Source: Mermis nigrescens (lineage: Eukaryota > Nematoda > Enoplea > Mermithida > Mermithidae). Taken from it: DNA of 64,000 nt. Where the stretch lies: assembly GCA_036768485.1 (NCBI GenBank), contig JAVLUZ010000154.1, forward strand, positions 1,689,308 to 1,753,307, in the 5' to 3' direction. Position 1 is the stretch's first letter; each line of letters opens with the position of its first letter. Shown here in pieces: positions 1-11,877 of the stretch. The translations under genes were made by a program, and so were the position numbers. The notes under the pieces were generated by a model, which had not been told where the DNA came from, made no database searches, and saw nothing but the letters and a program-made list of their open reading frames with translations.

Positions 1-663
1 CAGTCATCATATGAAATAGAATATTTGTGTTCAAGCGATTAAATAGACGAAAAATCATGAGGCGGAACGTCTAAAAATTGTCTTAGTTTTTCATTTCCTT
101 TGTTGCATATGTTACACATTATGACGCGTAGAGCCGAGAATTTCCTAAAAATGTCATAATAATTGTTTTTTGCTGTTTTTGTGCGAAAAAATATAGATTT
201 TAAATAAAAATCGATTCAGCTTTGATGATGCGAAAATCATATAAGAGGAAAATTTACTAAAAAAATTCATCTGAAATTCTGAAAATTCCATCATTAAATT
301 TTTTCCTTTTTTCTCATATCAAGTCGCGAGTTTTATTTTATGTAAATTAACGAACAAAATTTTAAATCTATTCCTGCCATTCGTAATCAGCGGTTAAATT
401 TTTTGAATGTCATAATGAAATGAGTAAAATAAAAGTTTATGGTCTGAGGGCACTGAAGACGAACTTAAACTTGACATATTCGAAAGAAATTGTATTATTT
501 CGTCTTAGGACAGGAAGAACATTAATTAGATAAATTATGGTACCCTAACGCAATACATATAACTTATGCATCATGAGCGCTTAACTCATAATATTACGAA
601 GGTTAACTTGTTCTTTAATTTTCAAACGAACTTGTCTAAAATTACTAGTTTTGACAAGTAAAT
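1..663. other. Left-edge sequence, no gene recognised
   Basis: AT-rich non-coding sequence. No exon, terminal repeat or tRNA-like motif was recognised. Since the DEG/ENaC exon downstream is a last exon on the plus strand, this stretch is most simply an intron of that gene, but no upstream exon was found here. Confidence 0.5.
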
Positions 664-671
664 GGTGGAAC

Positions 672-926
672 CATACGTGGGCAGCAAGAAAATTCTGGGG
701 GTGCAAGATTTTTTGAAGGTCAAAAAATGGCCGTAAAAATGGTGGTATGGCGATAAAAACACCATTTTTCGACGTTTCTCATCAAGCACTATCCATTGGC
801 ATCAAAAAAATTGCGAAAAAAACGGAAAAAAATTTCAAAAATTGAATTCTGGGGGGTATTTTGATTTCTGGGGGGTATTTTGGTTTCTGGGGGGTGCATA
901 CCCCCAAACCCCCACGCCCAGGTGTG
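672..926 (+). mobile_element. hAT-type MITE, family A, perfect TSD
   Basis: Full-length copy of the commonest short repeat here (family A). The left end reads CATACGTGGGC and the right end GCCCAGGTGTG, an imperfect 11-bp terminal inverted repeat. It is flanked by a perfect 8-bp direct repeat, GGTGGAAC, at 664-671 and 927-934. The body has the family hallmarks GAATTCTGGGGG and ATGGTGGTATGGCGA. There is no transposase, so it is non-autonomous. The 8-bp TSD and the CA-starting end fit the hAT superfamily. Confidence 0.9.
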
Positions 927-1475
927 GGTGGAACCCTAGTTTTAACGACTTGCCATGACAAGATTTGTCACTAGTCGCTTCGCCAGTCACTTGTCTATTG
1001 TCATTTTTGAAGAACTGGGCCCACTCATTCAATCAATTTTAAGCGGTTACTTTACAGCTCTATTAAAGCTATATTATTTTTATTACTTATCTCTATAAAA
1101 TTTGAACATAACTTCTGGTTTGAAAATTTTATGTTGCCAAATATGAAATACCACCTCAAAAACCCTAAAATAAGTTAAGCTCTTCCGTTTTTAACATATA
1201 ATCGTCAATCCCTATTCTTTGACATCAAAAAATCCCGGGGAAAAATATTTCTCAAAATATAATCCTTACAGAATCACTAGTAGGATCAATAGTTCAAAGA
1301 TTTGAATTTCCCTCAAAAATTGCATCTTCATTTCTCATGAGTTGATTGTTGTTTACGACGAAACGATTAAGTTTAAAATGTAAATTTCGGAACTCTCCCG
1401 AATTTTCAATTAAGTTGCGTTAGTGCCTCCAAAATTAAATTCGTAATGTATGTACAAACGTATTTACATTTTCAG

Positions 1476-1839
1476 GTCACCAGGGAGAAATAATTTTACG
1501 AAGATATTCAGCTTTAAGACGTACGATGTCAGGGAAATGTTGTCGGACTGCAGCATTTTTTATTTTGATATGAAAACAACATGTGGACCTTATTTTATTC
1601 CCGGACAAAATCAGATTCATCTTAGAGTCGAAATATTACCATTCAATACTTATCTGATGCATACTGAGCACAAGCGTCTCACCTGGGATCAATTCGTCGC
1701 CAATTTTGGCGGCATTTTGGGTATATATACTGGCGCAAGTATTTTTTCGTTAGTTCACGCCATCTTTTACTGCTTAAAGGGCACTAAGGTCCTCTTTTCA
1801 CGATGCAGTGCCAGCAATCGAGTGAGACATCAAGTTTAA
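1476..1839 (+). CDS. DEG/ENaC (pickpocket-like) sodium channel, C-terminal exon
   Basis: Last coding exon of a degenerin/epithelial sodium channel family subunit, a trimeric amiloride-sensitive cation channel of the plasma membrane. An acceptor (ATTTTCAG) at 1468-1475 opens the exon, and the frame runs about 120 codons to TAA at 1837-1839. It encodes the end of the extracellular domain (a Cys followed by GPYFIPGQNQ, then HLRVEILPF) and the second transmembrane segment with the family signature FGGILGIYTGASIFSLV. In this family the G-x-S stretch of that segment lines the pore; here it reads GAS. A short tail with basic residues and several cysteines follows. The remaining exons must lie to the left of the window. 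The ATG at 1450 lies in the intron and is not a real start. Which pickpocket subtype this is cannot be told from one exon. Confidence 0.9.
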
Positions 1840-1972
1840 ATGAGCAGGAAAATGAAAAAGGAGGTCAACGAATTTCCTAGAAGTCACGTCGGATGAATCG
1901 GATGTGTAATTCAGTCATCAGTCTGGAAAAGTGAACGCTTTCAAAAAATATTTGCACTCACTCGTAAATTGT

Positions 1973-1978
1973 AATAAA
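1973..1978 (+). terminator. Candidate polyadenylation signal of the DEG/ENaC gene
   Basis: AATAAA about 135 bases after the stop codon, just before an inserted family A element. The position is plausible for the 3' end of this transcript. No other evidence was available. Confidence 0.5.
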
Positions 1979-2019
1979 TATCTCACACACTTACAATCTA
2001 TATCTTGATGGCTTATAAG

Positions 2020-2238
2020 CACACGTGGGCGTAGGGGAAGGTTTGGGGGTATGCACTCCCCAAAAGGCCTAATACCACAAAAAATTGAAATACCTCCCCC
2101 AACAGTGCTCGATGAGAAACGTTAAAAAATGGCGTTGTTTCGTCATTGCACCATTTTAAGACCATTTTTTGACCATTAAAAATTCTTGCATCTCCTCCCT
2201 CCATACCCCATATGGAATTTTGATGCTGCCCACCTATG
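2020..2238 (-). mobile_element. hAT-type MITE, family A, inverted copy
   Basis: Family A element in reverse orientation. It starts CACACGTGGGCG and ends GCCCACCTATG. The flanks are CTTATAAG (2012-2019) and CCTATAAG (2239-2246), a 7/8 match expected for an aged 8-bp TSD. It lies just behind the candidate poly(A) signal of the channel gene. Confidence 0.85.
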
Positions 2239-2468
2239 CCTATAAGATTTTGTTTAACGATACAGACACAGACTGGGCAAATCATAAAGTCTCTGGGTTT
2301 AAATATTTATAGAAGCCGAAGAATGTTAAAACCGGAAGGGCACAAAATGCCGGTTTTTTTACGTGTTTATCAGCTCACTGTATCCGTGTCATACAAAATA
2401 CGAACAAACTGAGTAAAAATTTCGGAATATGGAATTCTGGATTATTGCCGATGCCAGTGACTAGATTC

Positions 2469-2752
2469 CAATCAAAGTTATTTATCGAACTTCTATAGAA
2501 CTTCTTCAAAGTTCTTCATCGTACTTCTATAGAACTTCTTCGAAGTTCGATAGTCTTCTATAGAACTTCTATCAGTTTTTTATCGAACTTCTATAGAAAT
2601 TCTTCGGAAGTTCTTTATCGAATCTTTATACAACTTCTTCGAAGTTCGACAGTCTTCTATAGAACTTCGATCAAAGTCATTTATCGAACTTCTATAGAAC
2701 TTCTTCAAAGTTCTTTATCGAACTTCTATAGAACTTCTACGAATTTCTTCAC
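2469..2752. repeat. Minisatellite of AACTTCTATAGAACTTCTTC-type units
   Basis: A tandem array of variable-length units built on TTCTATAGAACTTCTTC and TTTATCGAAC, with about six repeats and single-base variants. Each unit contains the small palindrome GAACTTCTATAGAAGTTC in degenerate form. No coding potential. Confidence 0.8.
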
Positions 2753-2884
2753 TGAACTATGAATTAATACAAGACGCCTAAACTCAATGCATAATCATCG
2801 AAAAATGATGGCAAGAATTCAGCTCATTCTGCTTTATCGGTTTTAATAACATTAGCCAAGCTTTCGAATTCAGAAAAAATTTAC

Positions 2885-3158
2885 GTATGTCCATTTTTCA
2901 CCTTGAAAAGATTTTCTACTAGCAACTGCAATATGCATTTGTTGCAAAAACGGAGCACAATTTAAAGCATCTGCAAAAGATGACACTTCAATTGATGATT
3001 AAGATGAATCTGAATTATGCTGAATGCGACGTGAGCTGCGTTGATGACGCGAGCAATGCGAATATGCGCGCTGAGAATTATTAGATTCCTCGTCAGAAAA
3101 TATGACGCGACGTCGGTTTGGCGGACGCAAATTTATATCATCATTCATGGGTATAGAG
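2885..3158 (-). pseudogene. Unidentified reading frame, block 4 (3'-most)
   Basis: Minus-strand continuation of the frame that starts at 14482. It resumes in frame across the 8-bp TSD of the 3159-7153 element. The translation begins PMNDDINLRPPNRRR and continues with an acidic/serine stretch (VIFSDEESNNS) and a basic, His/Ser/Arg-rich stretch. One in-frame TAA follows an aspartate-serine-serine motif. The block closes at TGGACATAC followed by GTAAAT, a good splice donor, so the original sequence may have been spliced. No domain is recognised. Confidence 0.5.
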
Positions 3159-3895
3159 CAGTGATCGGACCGAGGGTACTTTTTGGACCCTCGGCCTCGG
3201 CCGAGGCCGAGGCGACTTAAAATCCTTGCCTCGGCCGAGGCCGAGGCCGAGGGTAATGCCGAGGGTCAAGCTTATATACCTATACCCATAAATAGTACTC
3301 TTAGAATATTTTGTATGCACATGAGCTGGAGAAAAATCGTAATGTTAAACACTTTATCGAATGTCAAACAGTTCATTTTTATTTTCAATAATAGTAGATT
3401 AAATGTGTGAAGGATTTATTGAATAAAGTCAGCAGCATGAAAGCATACTTAATTTAACAAGTTGCCGTTGATGAAGACTTGGAAAAGTCGATAAAAAATA
3501 TGGCTGAACAAGCACTTAAAAACTTTTATTACTATAAATAAGAAAACAGTGTCGAAGAAATAAACGAACAAACGAAATAAGCTAAGTAAAGACAGGACTG
3601 TAGCCATTGTTGTGCTCGCTTTTGCAGTAATGCATGTTTGAACAAGCTTTTTCGGTCATCCAATTCTGGTGTGGCAGGTAATATGGCGGAAACTGCACTG
3701 TACTTTCCGATCATAGTTTCCCAAGGTCCAGAGTTGAGGGAAGGGTGAAATCCCCAAATGGGGGACCAGTAAATTAAGTAGTGTCTTTGTACGAGCGAAC
3801 AAATTTTTGTAGATATTTTATATAAATATATTTTTAAACATACACATTTTTACATACTGCCAGTGTGTGACCTGCAACCGGCATGCAGTCCTAAA

Positions 3896-4282
3896 CAGTG
3901 TTTTTTGTGCAAGATACCTTTTTACGTGTACAAAGGTGGTATCCAAAAGTCTTTGAACATTTTGTACATGCAAATTTTTGTGTACTATTATAGTATGGTA
4001 CAGTAGCGATTTAGTGTGGTAAAACAGGGTTTTTCGACCTTTGGTAGTGTATCTTAGCTAATTCCTGGGTTTCTGAATATTTGACATTTTTCCATTCTAA
4101 ATGCAAATTCGACTATTTTAAAGATATATAGGACAGACAATTACTGATGCGCCGAAAATTTTCGGAAATTTTACACCTTTTCACAGTTTTTGTCTCTCCA
4201 GAAATCTTTGTGCATGTACAAAGACGGTCCTGAAAATATTCTGTACATTATGAAAAATCTTTGCCGAATACAAGAAACCGTG
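3896..4282. mobile_element. hAT-type element, family G (GTACAAAG family), nested
   Basis: Starts CAGTGTTTTTTGTGCAAG and ends ATACAAGAAACCGTG. The flanks are GTCCTAAA and GCCCTAAA (7/8). Internal GTACAAAG, TTTGTACATG and AAAACAGGGTTTTTCGACC motifs are shared with the copies at 18415, 30326, 58488 and 59683. It is nested in the 3159-7153 element. Non-autonomous. Confidence 0.75.
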
Positions 4283-4319
4283 GCCCTAAATGTGATACTT
4301 CGGCTTGAATCTAGTTGAT

Positions 4320-7103
4320 AATATTAGTTCGGCGCGAAGCGCCAAAATTTTATCAGCTTTTGATGAAATTTACACAAAAAACTCGACTGAGAAAGCTAAA
4401 ACAACTTGTACTACAAAATCAAAAATATTACAGATATTGTAATATGCCAATTAAATCTTGTTATAAGCACTACTGTGCTTAGAAATCCAATGCAACATCA
4501 GGATAAATTAGTCAATTTTATCTTTGAGCGGCAAAAAAGTGCAAAGTTATTAAATAGTACTTATTTTGCACAAAATTTCAAACAGTAAAGATACAAAAGA
4601 TATTTAAATCTGCATAAAGATGCCTAGATTACACAAAAATTGATTTTGGAGTGTTTATTTCCCCTGCTTCAATCTAAATGCAGTATATTAGCGATATTTT
4701 GTGCGAAGCGCCAAAAATTTTTTGAAATTTCCTAAAATATACTGAAAAACGATATAATTAATATCACTTTGTCCAAGAAAGTATTTCAACATTGTATTAA
4801 AATGGCTCCAGAAAAATGCACGAGCCGAAATTGATTTTTGGCAAAACCTGAATTTTTTGGCCATTTTTAAGTGAGTTTTTGCGATTTTCGGCCCAAAATT
4901 CGTGATCATTTATCCCCTCTCCCATAAAAATGGCCGAAAACCATACGTGCAACAGGGGGTTTTGGGAAATCTCCATCCACTCAGGGTTGGACGTCCTCCC
5001 CACACCCTTCCATCCAACGTCAGAAAATATTGACCCGCCTACCCCATTTTTGGCGAAAATTTGCGCTTTGTTGGCTATTTTTAGGTGCTTTTGCCATTTT
5101 TGACATAAAATTAGAGTCGCTAATCCCCCTCCTTCTAAAAATGGTCAGGGACCACTACCCGAAATTTCAAGCCGTTACATGTATGCCGAGGGAGGAGCCC
5201 CTGCCGAAAATTTTGAGCTGTTGCATGCATGTTTTATAGTGATAGTTAGTCTATTCACTCTTGATTTACATTCAAAAATACTGTATCACTTCGTGAAATT
5301 CTAATAGTTAGCTGCAACCTTTGCCATAGTAAAAATTAACTTAAAAAATTATTCAAAAGGTTTTCACCAAAAATCGTCTGACAGTGACTTGAGTCTTGTA
5401 CCCTGAGAAGAGGGTAATAACCCTCCCTCACCCTCCCCTTTGGAAATGTGTGTTTCCGATATATGCTAGCGAGCATGAGAATTAAAACTCAGTCATCACA
5501 TGAATAATAAATTGGCACTTTGCTTATGCAACTCGGTGTAACTGGGTACGCGACTAAAACTATAAAAGTCTATTGGTAAAAGATCGCCTGTGTACTGCAG
5601 ATGCATTCTAAATAGTTAATATTCAACGGATATATTAAACTTATTCAAATTTGATTTTAACCCTCGGCGCCTCGGCACTTTTCATCTTCGCCCTCGACGC
5701 CGAGGCCGAGATATTAGTTCGGCGCGAAGCGCCAAAATTTTAATCAGCTTTTGATGAAATTTACACAAAAAACTCGACTGAGAAAGCTAAAACAACTTGT
5801 ACTACAAAAATCAGAAATATTACAGATATTGTAATATGCCAATTAAATCTTGTTATATTAAGCACTACTGTGCTTAGAAATCCAATGCAACATCAGGATA
5901 AATTAGTCAATTTTATCTTTGAACGGCAAAAAAGTGCAAAGTTATTAAATAAAACTTATTTTGCATAAAATTTTTAAAAACAGTAAAGATACAAAAGATA
6001 TTTAAATCTGCATAAAGATGCCTAGATTACACAAAAATTGATTTTGGAGTGTTTATTTCCCCTGCTTCAATCTAAATGCAGTATATTAGCGATATTTTGT
6101 GCGAAGCGCCAAACATTTTTTGAAATTTCCTAAAATATACTGAAAAACGATATAATTAATATCACTTTGTCCAAGAAAGTATTTCAACATTGTATAAAAA
6201 TGGCTCCAGAAAAAAGCACGAGCCGAAATTGATTTTTGGCAAAACCTGAATTTTTTGGCCATTTTTAAGTGAGTTTTTGCGATTTTCGGCCCAAAATTCG
6301 TGATCATTTACCCCCTCTTCCATAAAAATGGCCGAAAACCATACGTGCAACAGGGGGTTTTGGGAAATCCCCATCCACTCAGGGTTGGACGTCCTCCCCA
6401 CACCCTTCCATCCAACGTCAGTAAATATTGACCCGCCTACCCCATTTTTGGCGAAAATTTGCGCTTTGTTGGCTATTTTTAGGTGCTTTTGCCATTTTGA
6501 CATAAAATTAGAGTCGCTAATCCCCCTCCTTCTAAAAATGGTCAGGGACCCCTACCCGAAATTTCAAGCCGTTACATGTATGCCGAGGAGCCCTTCCCGA
6601 AAATTTTGAGCTGTTGCATGCATTTTTCATAGTGATAATTAGTCTATTCACTCTTGCTTACATTCAAAAATACTGTATCACTTCGTGAAATTCTAATAGT
6701 TAGCTGCACCTTTGCCATAGTAAAAATAATTTAAAAAATTATTCAAAAGGTTTTCACCAAAAATCGTCTGACAGTGACTTGAGTCTTGTACCCTGAGAAG
6801 AGGGTAGTAACCCTCCCTCACCCCTCCCCCTTTGGGAATGTGTGTTTCCGATCCATGTAGCGAGCATGAGAATTAAAACTCAGTCATCACATGAATAATA
6901 AATTGGCACTTTGCTTATGTAACATGGTGTAACTGGGTACGCGACTAAAACCATAAAAGTCTATTGGTAAAAGATAGCCTGTGTACTGCAGAAGCATTCT
7001 AAATAGTTAATATTCAACGGATATATTAAACTTATTCAAATTTGATTTTAACCCTCGGCGCCTAGGCACTTTTCAGCTTCGCCCTCGACGCCGAGGCCGA
7101 GGC
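4320..7103 (+). repeat. Two-copy tandem duplication, about 1.39 kb per copy
   Basis: Copy 1 is about 4320-5711 and copy 2 about 5712-7103. They share TTAGTTCGGCGCGAAGCGCC at their starts and the CCGAGG-bearing segment at their ends, at an offset of about 1390 bases and with few differences. Each copy contains a family D-like segment (CATACGTGCAACAGGGGG to CCGTTACATGTATG). The duplication lies wholly inside the 3159-7153 element, so it arose within the transposon. Confidence 0.85.
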
Positions 7104-7153
7104 TCCAAAAAACGCCGAGGATTGCCGAGGCCGAGGCCTCGGTCCGATCACTG

Positions 7154-7592
7154 GTATAGAGTCACCGTTAGGACGTAATAAATTACTCTGCGGTGGTAAA
7201 ATATCATTCCTTGAATGCGAAGCATGCTGCAAAGGCACGTATTCCGCATTATGAGGAAAATATTGCAAAGGCGGCGGATTTAGAGATGATTGAGATTCAC
7301 AGAATTAGGTACAAACTCGGCAGATTGCTGATTTAACGACTGCTGCGAAATATGCGATGCATTAGGTACAAACTCAGCAGATTGCTAATTTAGCGACCGA
7401 TGCAAGATGCTAGGTGAAAATTCTCCAGAAATGGGGTTTTGCGATTGCTGCGCGGCTATATGCGAAGGAATGGATGCGAAATCAGCAGGTGGGCGCTCAC
7501 TCATGGGTAAAGTAGGTACAAAAGTCCTTTCAGGTGCAAGTTCGACTCTAGGTTGAGAGTTCAAATGCCGAGGGTGAATATTAGATGATAAA
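7154..7592 (-). pseudogene. Unidentified reading frame, block 3
   Basis: Minus-strand frame between the Helitron-like element (7593-10710) and the CCGAGG hAT element. It is rich in Ser, Gln, Pro and Asn. It has an internal amino-acid repeat, NQQSAEFVPN, whose second copy carries a TAG instead of CAG, and one frameshift near 7285 ahead of PPPLQYFPHNAEYVP. Removing the Helitron at its A/T insertion point joins this block to block 2 without changing the frame. Damaged, with no recognised family. Confidence 0.5.
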
Positions 7593-8356
7593 CTAGCAAA
7601 GAAAAAATGCTCCGATGGAACAAAAAAGATGAATATACTTGGAATTGTGGATTATTAAAGATGTAAAAGGAGGGGAATAGGAAAAATCGACTTAAAGTCG
7701 CAAAATCTGCTAAAAATCACACTTTCTCTAAGCAACGCAAAAAAATCGAAGTATATTCTGCGGCCAACAGATTAAAATACATATTTAACCATAAAATGAT
7801 TGAAAAACCAGCACATTAGCTACGCAGTAGCTATGGGAAATGATGTTGAGTAAACTAGCAGTCTTTCTAAGCCAATTGAATGAATGGTTTAAAACAGTAG
7901 GAAACGCGTAAGTTGACTTGAAACAGACTAAATGTAGGTACACTAGCTTGCCCTTAACGATTGTGTGCACTAATCAATCGGCCCCTGCTTTGCTTGCTTT
8001 AATGCTCAAAACAAAATAAAACAACTTTAAATACAATACCACTCAGTTTTCTATAAATCAGGATACAAAGCTAGTCAGCGTTGCTACTTGCCAGCAATTT
8101 TAAAAAAATAAACATTACGTATTTCGTTTATACAGTCTTATCTGAAACTTTGAACATTATTTTAAAAAGATACTTTTTTTAGAGGCCGTAGAATATACTT
8201 CGATTTTTTTGCGTTGCTTGGAGAAAGTGTGATTTTTAGCAGATTTTGCGACTTTAAGTCGATTTTTCCTAGTCCCCTCCTTTTTACATCTTTAATAATC
8301 CACAATTCCAAGTATATTCATCTTTTTTGTTCCATCGGAGCATTTTTCTTTGCTAG
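7593..8356. repeat. Inverted repeat at the 3' end of the Helitron-like element
   Basis: Arms of roughly 165 bases at 7593-7770 and 8190-8356 are near-perfect inverses of each other (outer edges CTAGCAAAGAAAAA and TTTTTCTTTGCTAG, inner edges near TCGAAGTATATTCTGCGGCC). The same structure occurs in copy B at about 26063-26903. It may come from insertion of a second, inverted 3' end. Confidence 0.8.
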
Positions 8357-9429
8357 TACACTACTTTTAATTAGCGTGATTTCAGTACATCAAAAAATGA
8401 ATATCACATGTCAACCACTTTACACCACTGCTGTGTGCAAACAAACTGGCGTATCACATTTGGTTTCTGGTTCATTTTTAGACTTGAGATTATGTCCAGA
8501 CTCATAACCCAGAACTTGACAGAAAAAACACGACAGAAACACGTTTAACTCCCCCATTTTTTTGACTTTAAACCTCCCGAAAAAGCTAAATACTGATGTA
8601 AACAAACGCGATTCGCTGTTACGCTTACCCCTTAGAAAGTACTTTATTTTTATCCTATTCGACCTCGCCCGACTTCTGAACAGAGAAAGTGGCGAACAAA
8701 AAATGTACAAACATGTATTTTCCACTGTCCACCACATTGTAAACTTTAAAAATCTGTACCTAACGCCCCAGCGAATGTAAATAAATTCGGTTCGGGCCAG
8801 TTTGTTGCCCTTTGATTGTAGTACGTTAGTATGTGCCAAACTTATGTTCCGCAAAATATTCGATATGATTAACCAATGAAAATACGAAAAAACCCTGGTT
8901 TTTTCGCCCACTTTACACCTCAGATTTCGATTTTTACACCCCATAAACAACTCAATATTACCTTTTTTGAACGCGGCTTGCTTTGACGTGTAGCCATTAG
9001 AAGTTACTTTATTTCTATTTTATTCAATTCATCCCAACTCATAACCGAAAAAGTTTGCAGAGAAATCTTGGACAAAATCTGTTTGTTTACTCATCCACTA
9101 GAGTGTAAAGTTTAAAACCCTGGTATTAACTGCGTATTGATTGTAGAAAAGTTTGCTGGTAAGCACAAGATAGCCCTTGATCCGTAGTACATATCTGTCA
9201 GAAAAAATTTCCTAAAAATCATAACCAGAGTTGTTGGCAGACATAAACAAGTCGAAAACTCGGCCAAAATGTGTCTTTTCAGCCCCAGATTTTCGCACTC
9301 TTCACACTCCCATTCGAGAACTGAGGCGAAATTTAAAAAACAAAAAAGTGCTATCTGCAGAACCTAAATAGATGAATAAGTCAAATGAAGTGCATGGTTT
9401 TGCCAAGAGAATTAAAAAATGAAAAAAGT

Positions 9430-9508
9430 CAGCATTCAAAAGATTCGAACCATCATTCTTTTCTTAAGACCACATGCGAGAACGGAATTGTCAACCACTG
9501 CGCCAACT
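9430..9508 (-). ncRNA. tRNA-related sequence (SINE-like), degenerate
   Basis: On the minus strand, an A-box-like TGGCGCAGTGG is followed about 50 bases later by a B-box-like GGTTCGAATC. The acceptor and T stems do not pair well, so this is not a working tRNA. It is better read as a tRNA-derived SINE or dead tRNA copy. A hAT MITE starts at its upstream edge. Confidence 0.45.
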
Positions 9509-9694
9509 CTTGGACGTAACCAAGGGGTCAGTGGGGTCTTTTGACCCCCGCCAAAATAGAATCGTCACAAAAAATTCAAAGGGGGGAGTAAAGGAAAATA
9601 AGCCATCTTCAAGTTGAACGTCGTTTTTTTACCATTTGAGACCCCCCCCAAACTGTTCAGACACCCCCAAAATAACATCCTGGTTACGTCCCTG
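9509..9694. mobile_element. Small hAT-type MITE with CAGGGACGTAACCAG-like ends
   Basis: The left end reads CTTGGACGTAACCAAGG and the right end CCTGGTTACGTCCCTG, inverses with two or three mismatches. CAACTC occurs at both borders, but an exact 8-bp TSD cannot be fixed. The body has the G/C homopolymer runs typical of the short elements here. It is inserted in the tRNA-like sequence inside the Helitron-like element. Confidence 0.6.
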
Positions 9695-10710
9695 CAACTC
9701 GACATATCGGAAGATTTCCGCTTGATTATACTATTTTGAAAAATATTCATCATTCTACTAAAGTTTAAGAATAGTGCATTATGATGATAAAAACAAGGAT
9801 TCCTTAAAGAGAGCCAAAAACCTCTGAAATAAGGAAAATCTGATCAAACAATATGCAATACGGAGTTATCTATCGGCATTAGAAAATATATGTATAATTC
9901 AAAGTTCACCTCTTCATACCTCAACAAAAACTGGCTGTAGAAAAGTTTAAAGGTCAGATTCGTAATTCTGACCTTACGGAGAACATTTTTAAAAAAATTC
10001 ATCAACTACGACGCTCTGGGCGCAAAAATGCTTCTCGGTGTAAACTTTACACTTGTGCTAATACCGCAATATTGGATGTATAGAAACAAAATTAGCTAGG
10101 ATCTGTAACGCTAAGGTCAGGGCACCGTCTAAGCATAATTAGCATGTTCCGCCTACTTAGCGGAGTAGTTGAAGAAATATCGTTTTTCGTCTCGAACCCT
10201 TTACACTAAAACGATCACAGATAAAGAAATATTGCATTATAAGAAAAACAAAAACATTCGGTTTGGTGATTTTGCAACCCTCTATATTATAAAACTGATT
10301 GGACTGCACAGAAACCAAAATTGAGTTAGATAAGCTGAAGGACACGCAAAGAGTAAAAAACACGTATGCTTTACACTTTTGTGCAACAACCATCGAGTGT
10401 GAAGAAATTTTAGGGTCGGATTCGTAATCTACGGCTCGGGGGCAACATTTTGAAGAAAAAATTGGCCCTCCGCAAATTATTTGATTTTTCGGTTTACACT
10501 TTACACGTTCATTGTTGACTCGGTATTGAGTGTAAACAAAAAAAGACCGACATCGAATTTTTTAATTATCCATCGATTAAAAAAGCGCACCTCCCAGATG
10601 TGTGCCGTTATAGCTGTGAGGGGGGGACAAATTTCGCACTCGCTGTGATAAACATATAAGAAAAAAGGAGGCCAAGTATATTACAGGTAGCGCTATCGCG
10701 CAACCTATGA

Positions 10711-11273
10711 TTATCAGAAGCGAACTCAGCATACTCTGGCTGTTCATTGCGTCGCTTAGGTAATTCAACAGAAACATCATTAAGTAAGTTTTTGTCAGGA
10801 TTTGATCACTGAGACTGAATTGACTCTTGGCGACCAGAAGATATAATCGTAGGGAATAAATTATCTATTTGCTCAATATGTGACGATAAACAGGAATAGT
10901 GTAGATTCATTTGCTGCATATTTTCAAGTATATCAGAAAGAATTCGCTCAGAAATAACTGGATTAGGGCGATTTTCCTCATCATTTTGTCACTGAGAAGT
11001 GTTTCTTTCGATATTGAAAGCACAAATCGGCAATTTATAACCATTTTCAAGGTTATTAGTTGGACAAAAATTCGGATTGCTATTAACAACCGCTTCATCA
11101 GAAAAATTTTTGCTAGAGACCTCAGCTGTGTTTTTATTTCTCGAAGGAGGACTAGCTGTCATCAATTCATCATATGAGGGTGAAACAAACCTGTTGTTTG
11201 CCGATGGCAGCAAATCCATGTTTTCGTTTGTTAGGGAACTAGTTTGTCCGTTTTTTGTTTGATGTGTCGAACG
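10711..11273 (-). pseudogene. Unidentified reading frame, block 2
   Basis: Long minus-strand coding-like stretch, rich in Ser/Asn, with motifs such as NMDLLPSANNRF, SYDELMTASPPSRNKN and PVISERILSDILENMQQMN. It is interrupted by two in-frame TGA codons, at 10989-10991 and 10806-10808, both in the context TCTCAGTGA. It joins block 1 in frame across the 8-bp TSD of the 11274-14417 element and block 3 in frame across the Helitron insertion point. No family recognised. Confidence 0.55.
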
Positions 11274-11877
11274 TAGTGTTGGCAAAACGTTAAAGAGAAC
11301 AAAAGAAGGAATTATCACTCTCGTTCACCTTATTGTTAACAAAACGAGAATGATAATGTTTTTGGAACGATTTGATTTACCGTTAACAGAACAATTAATG
11401 AGCATCTTTAACGAGAACGGGAACAATAAAGTTCTTCGGAACGGCTTCATTTATTGTTAACGGAACGATAATTGATCATCATTAACGAGAACAAGAACGA
11501 AAATGTTTTAGGAACGCTATGAATTATGGTTAATGGAACGATAATTGATTGTCGTTAACGAGAACGAAAACAAAAAAGCTCCTCGGAACGGTCTTCATTA
11601 TCATTCCAAATGATCTTAAAGTCAGTAATTTCATAGGTTAAAACTTGCACGCATAATTCCTGTATGTTTGTTTTTGTGAATTTTCAAATGCGTTACTTTA
11701 CGCATGCATCTCATTCCTGCTCTTCTGCATTGTTTATCATACTCGATCAGTCGATCCTTTATTGAATGTATCCTGTCTGCGATTCAGTCTTTTGCAACTT
11801 CATTGGTTAATCAAGGGATTAAGTGATAGCTTTCATGGAGGACGATAATATTGATATGTGTACTGAGTCGACGGAGC

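Larger units (their letters stand above)
3159..7153. mobile_element. 3995-bp hAT-like element with CCGAGG arrays, perfect TSD
   Basis: The ends are CAGTGATCGGACCGAGG at the left and its exact inverse, CCTCGGTCCGATCACTG, at the right. The element is flanked by a perfect 8-bp TSD, GTATAGAG, at 3151-3158 and 7154-7161. Arrays of GGCCGAGGCCGAGG lie next to both ends (about 3175-3255 and 7045-7145) and once inside (about 5660-5712). The interior has no recognisable transposase. It holds an inserted family G element (3896-4282) and a tandem duplication of about 1.39 kb. The end sequence and 8-bp TSD fit hAT. The insertion splits the unidentified minus-strand frame. Confidence 0.9.
7593..10710 (-). 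mobile_element. Non-autonomous Helitron-like element, copy A
   Basis: Read on the minus strand, the element begins TCATAGGTTGCGCG at 10710 and ends TTTGCTAG at 7593. The base before TC is A and the base after CTAG is T, which is the canonical Helitron arrangement (A|TC...CTAG|T, no TSD). The second copy, at 23844-26903 in opposite orientation, has the same ends and the same A/T borders. A clear terminal hairpin just before CTAG was not found; instead the last roughly 760 bases form a large inverted repeat. No Rep or helicase motifs were seen in the reading frames, including a 176-codon frame at 8420-8950. A small hAT MITE (9509-9694) lies inside. Confidence 0.7.

Noticed and set aside
2469..2752. 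CRISPR-like array
   Set aside because: Units vary in length, have no unique spacers and are themselves the repeat. The window is eukaryotic.
3183..3410. Arg/Pro- and Glu/Ala-rich frame of 75 codons
   Set aside because: It is the translation of the CCGAGG terminal array of a transposon and has no independent coding evidence.
8420..8950. Longest frame in the window (176 codons) as a gene
   Set aside because: It lies in a Helitron-like element, the second copy does not keep the frame intact, and no motif of Rep, helicase or another family is visible.
7593..10710. The 3.1-kb element as a hAT or mariner transposon
   Set aside because: It has no inverted ends and no target duplication in either copy, while both copies obey the A|TC...CTAG|T rule.
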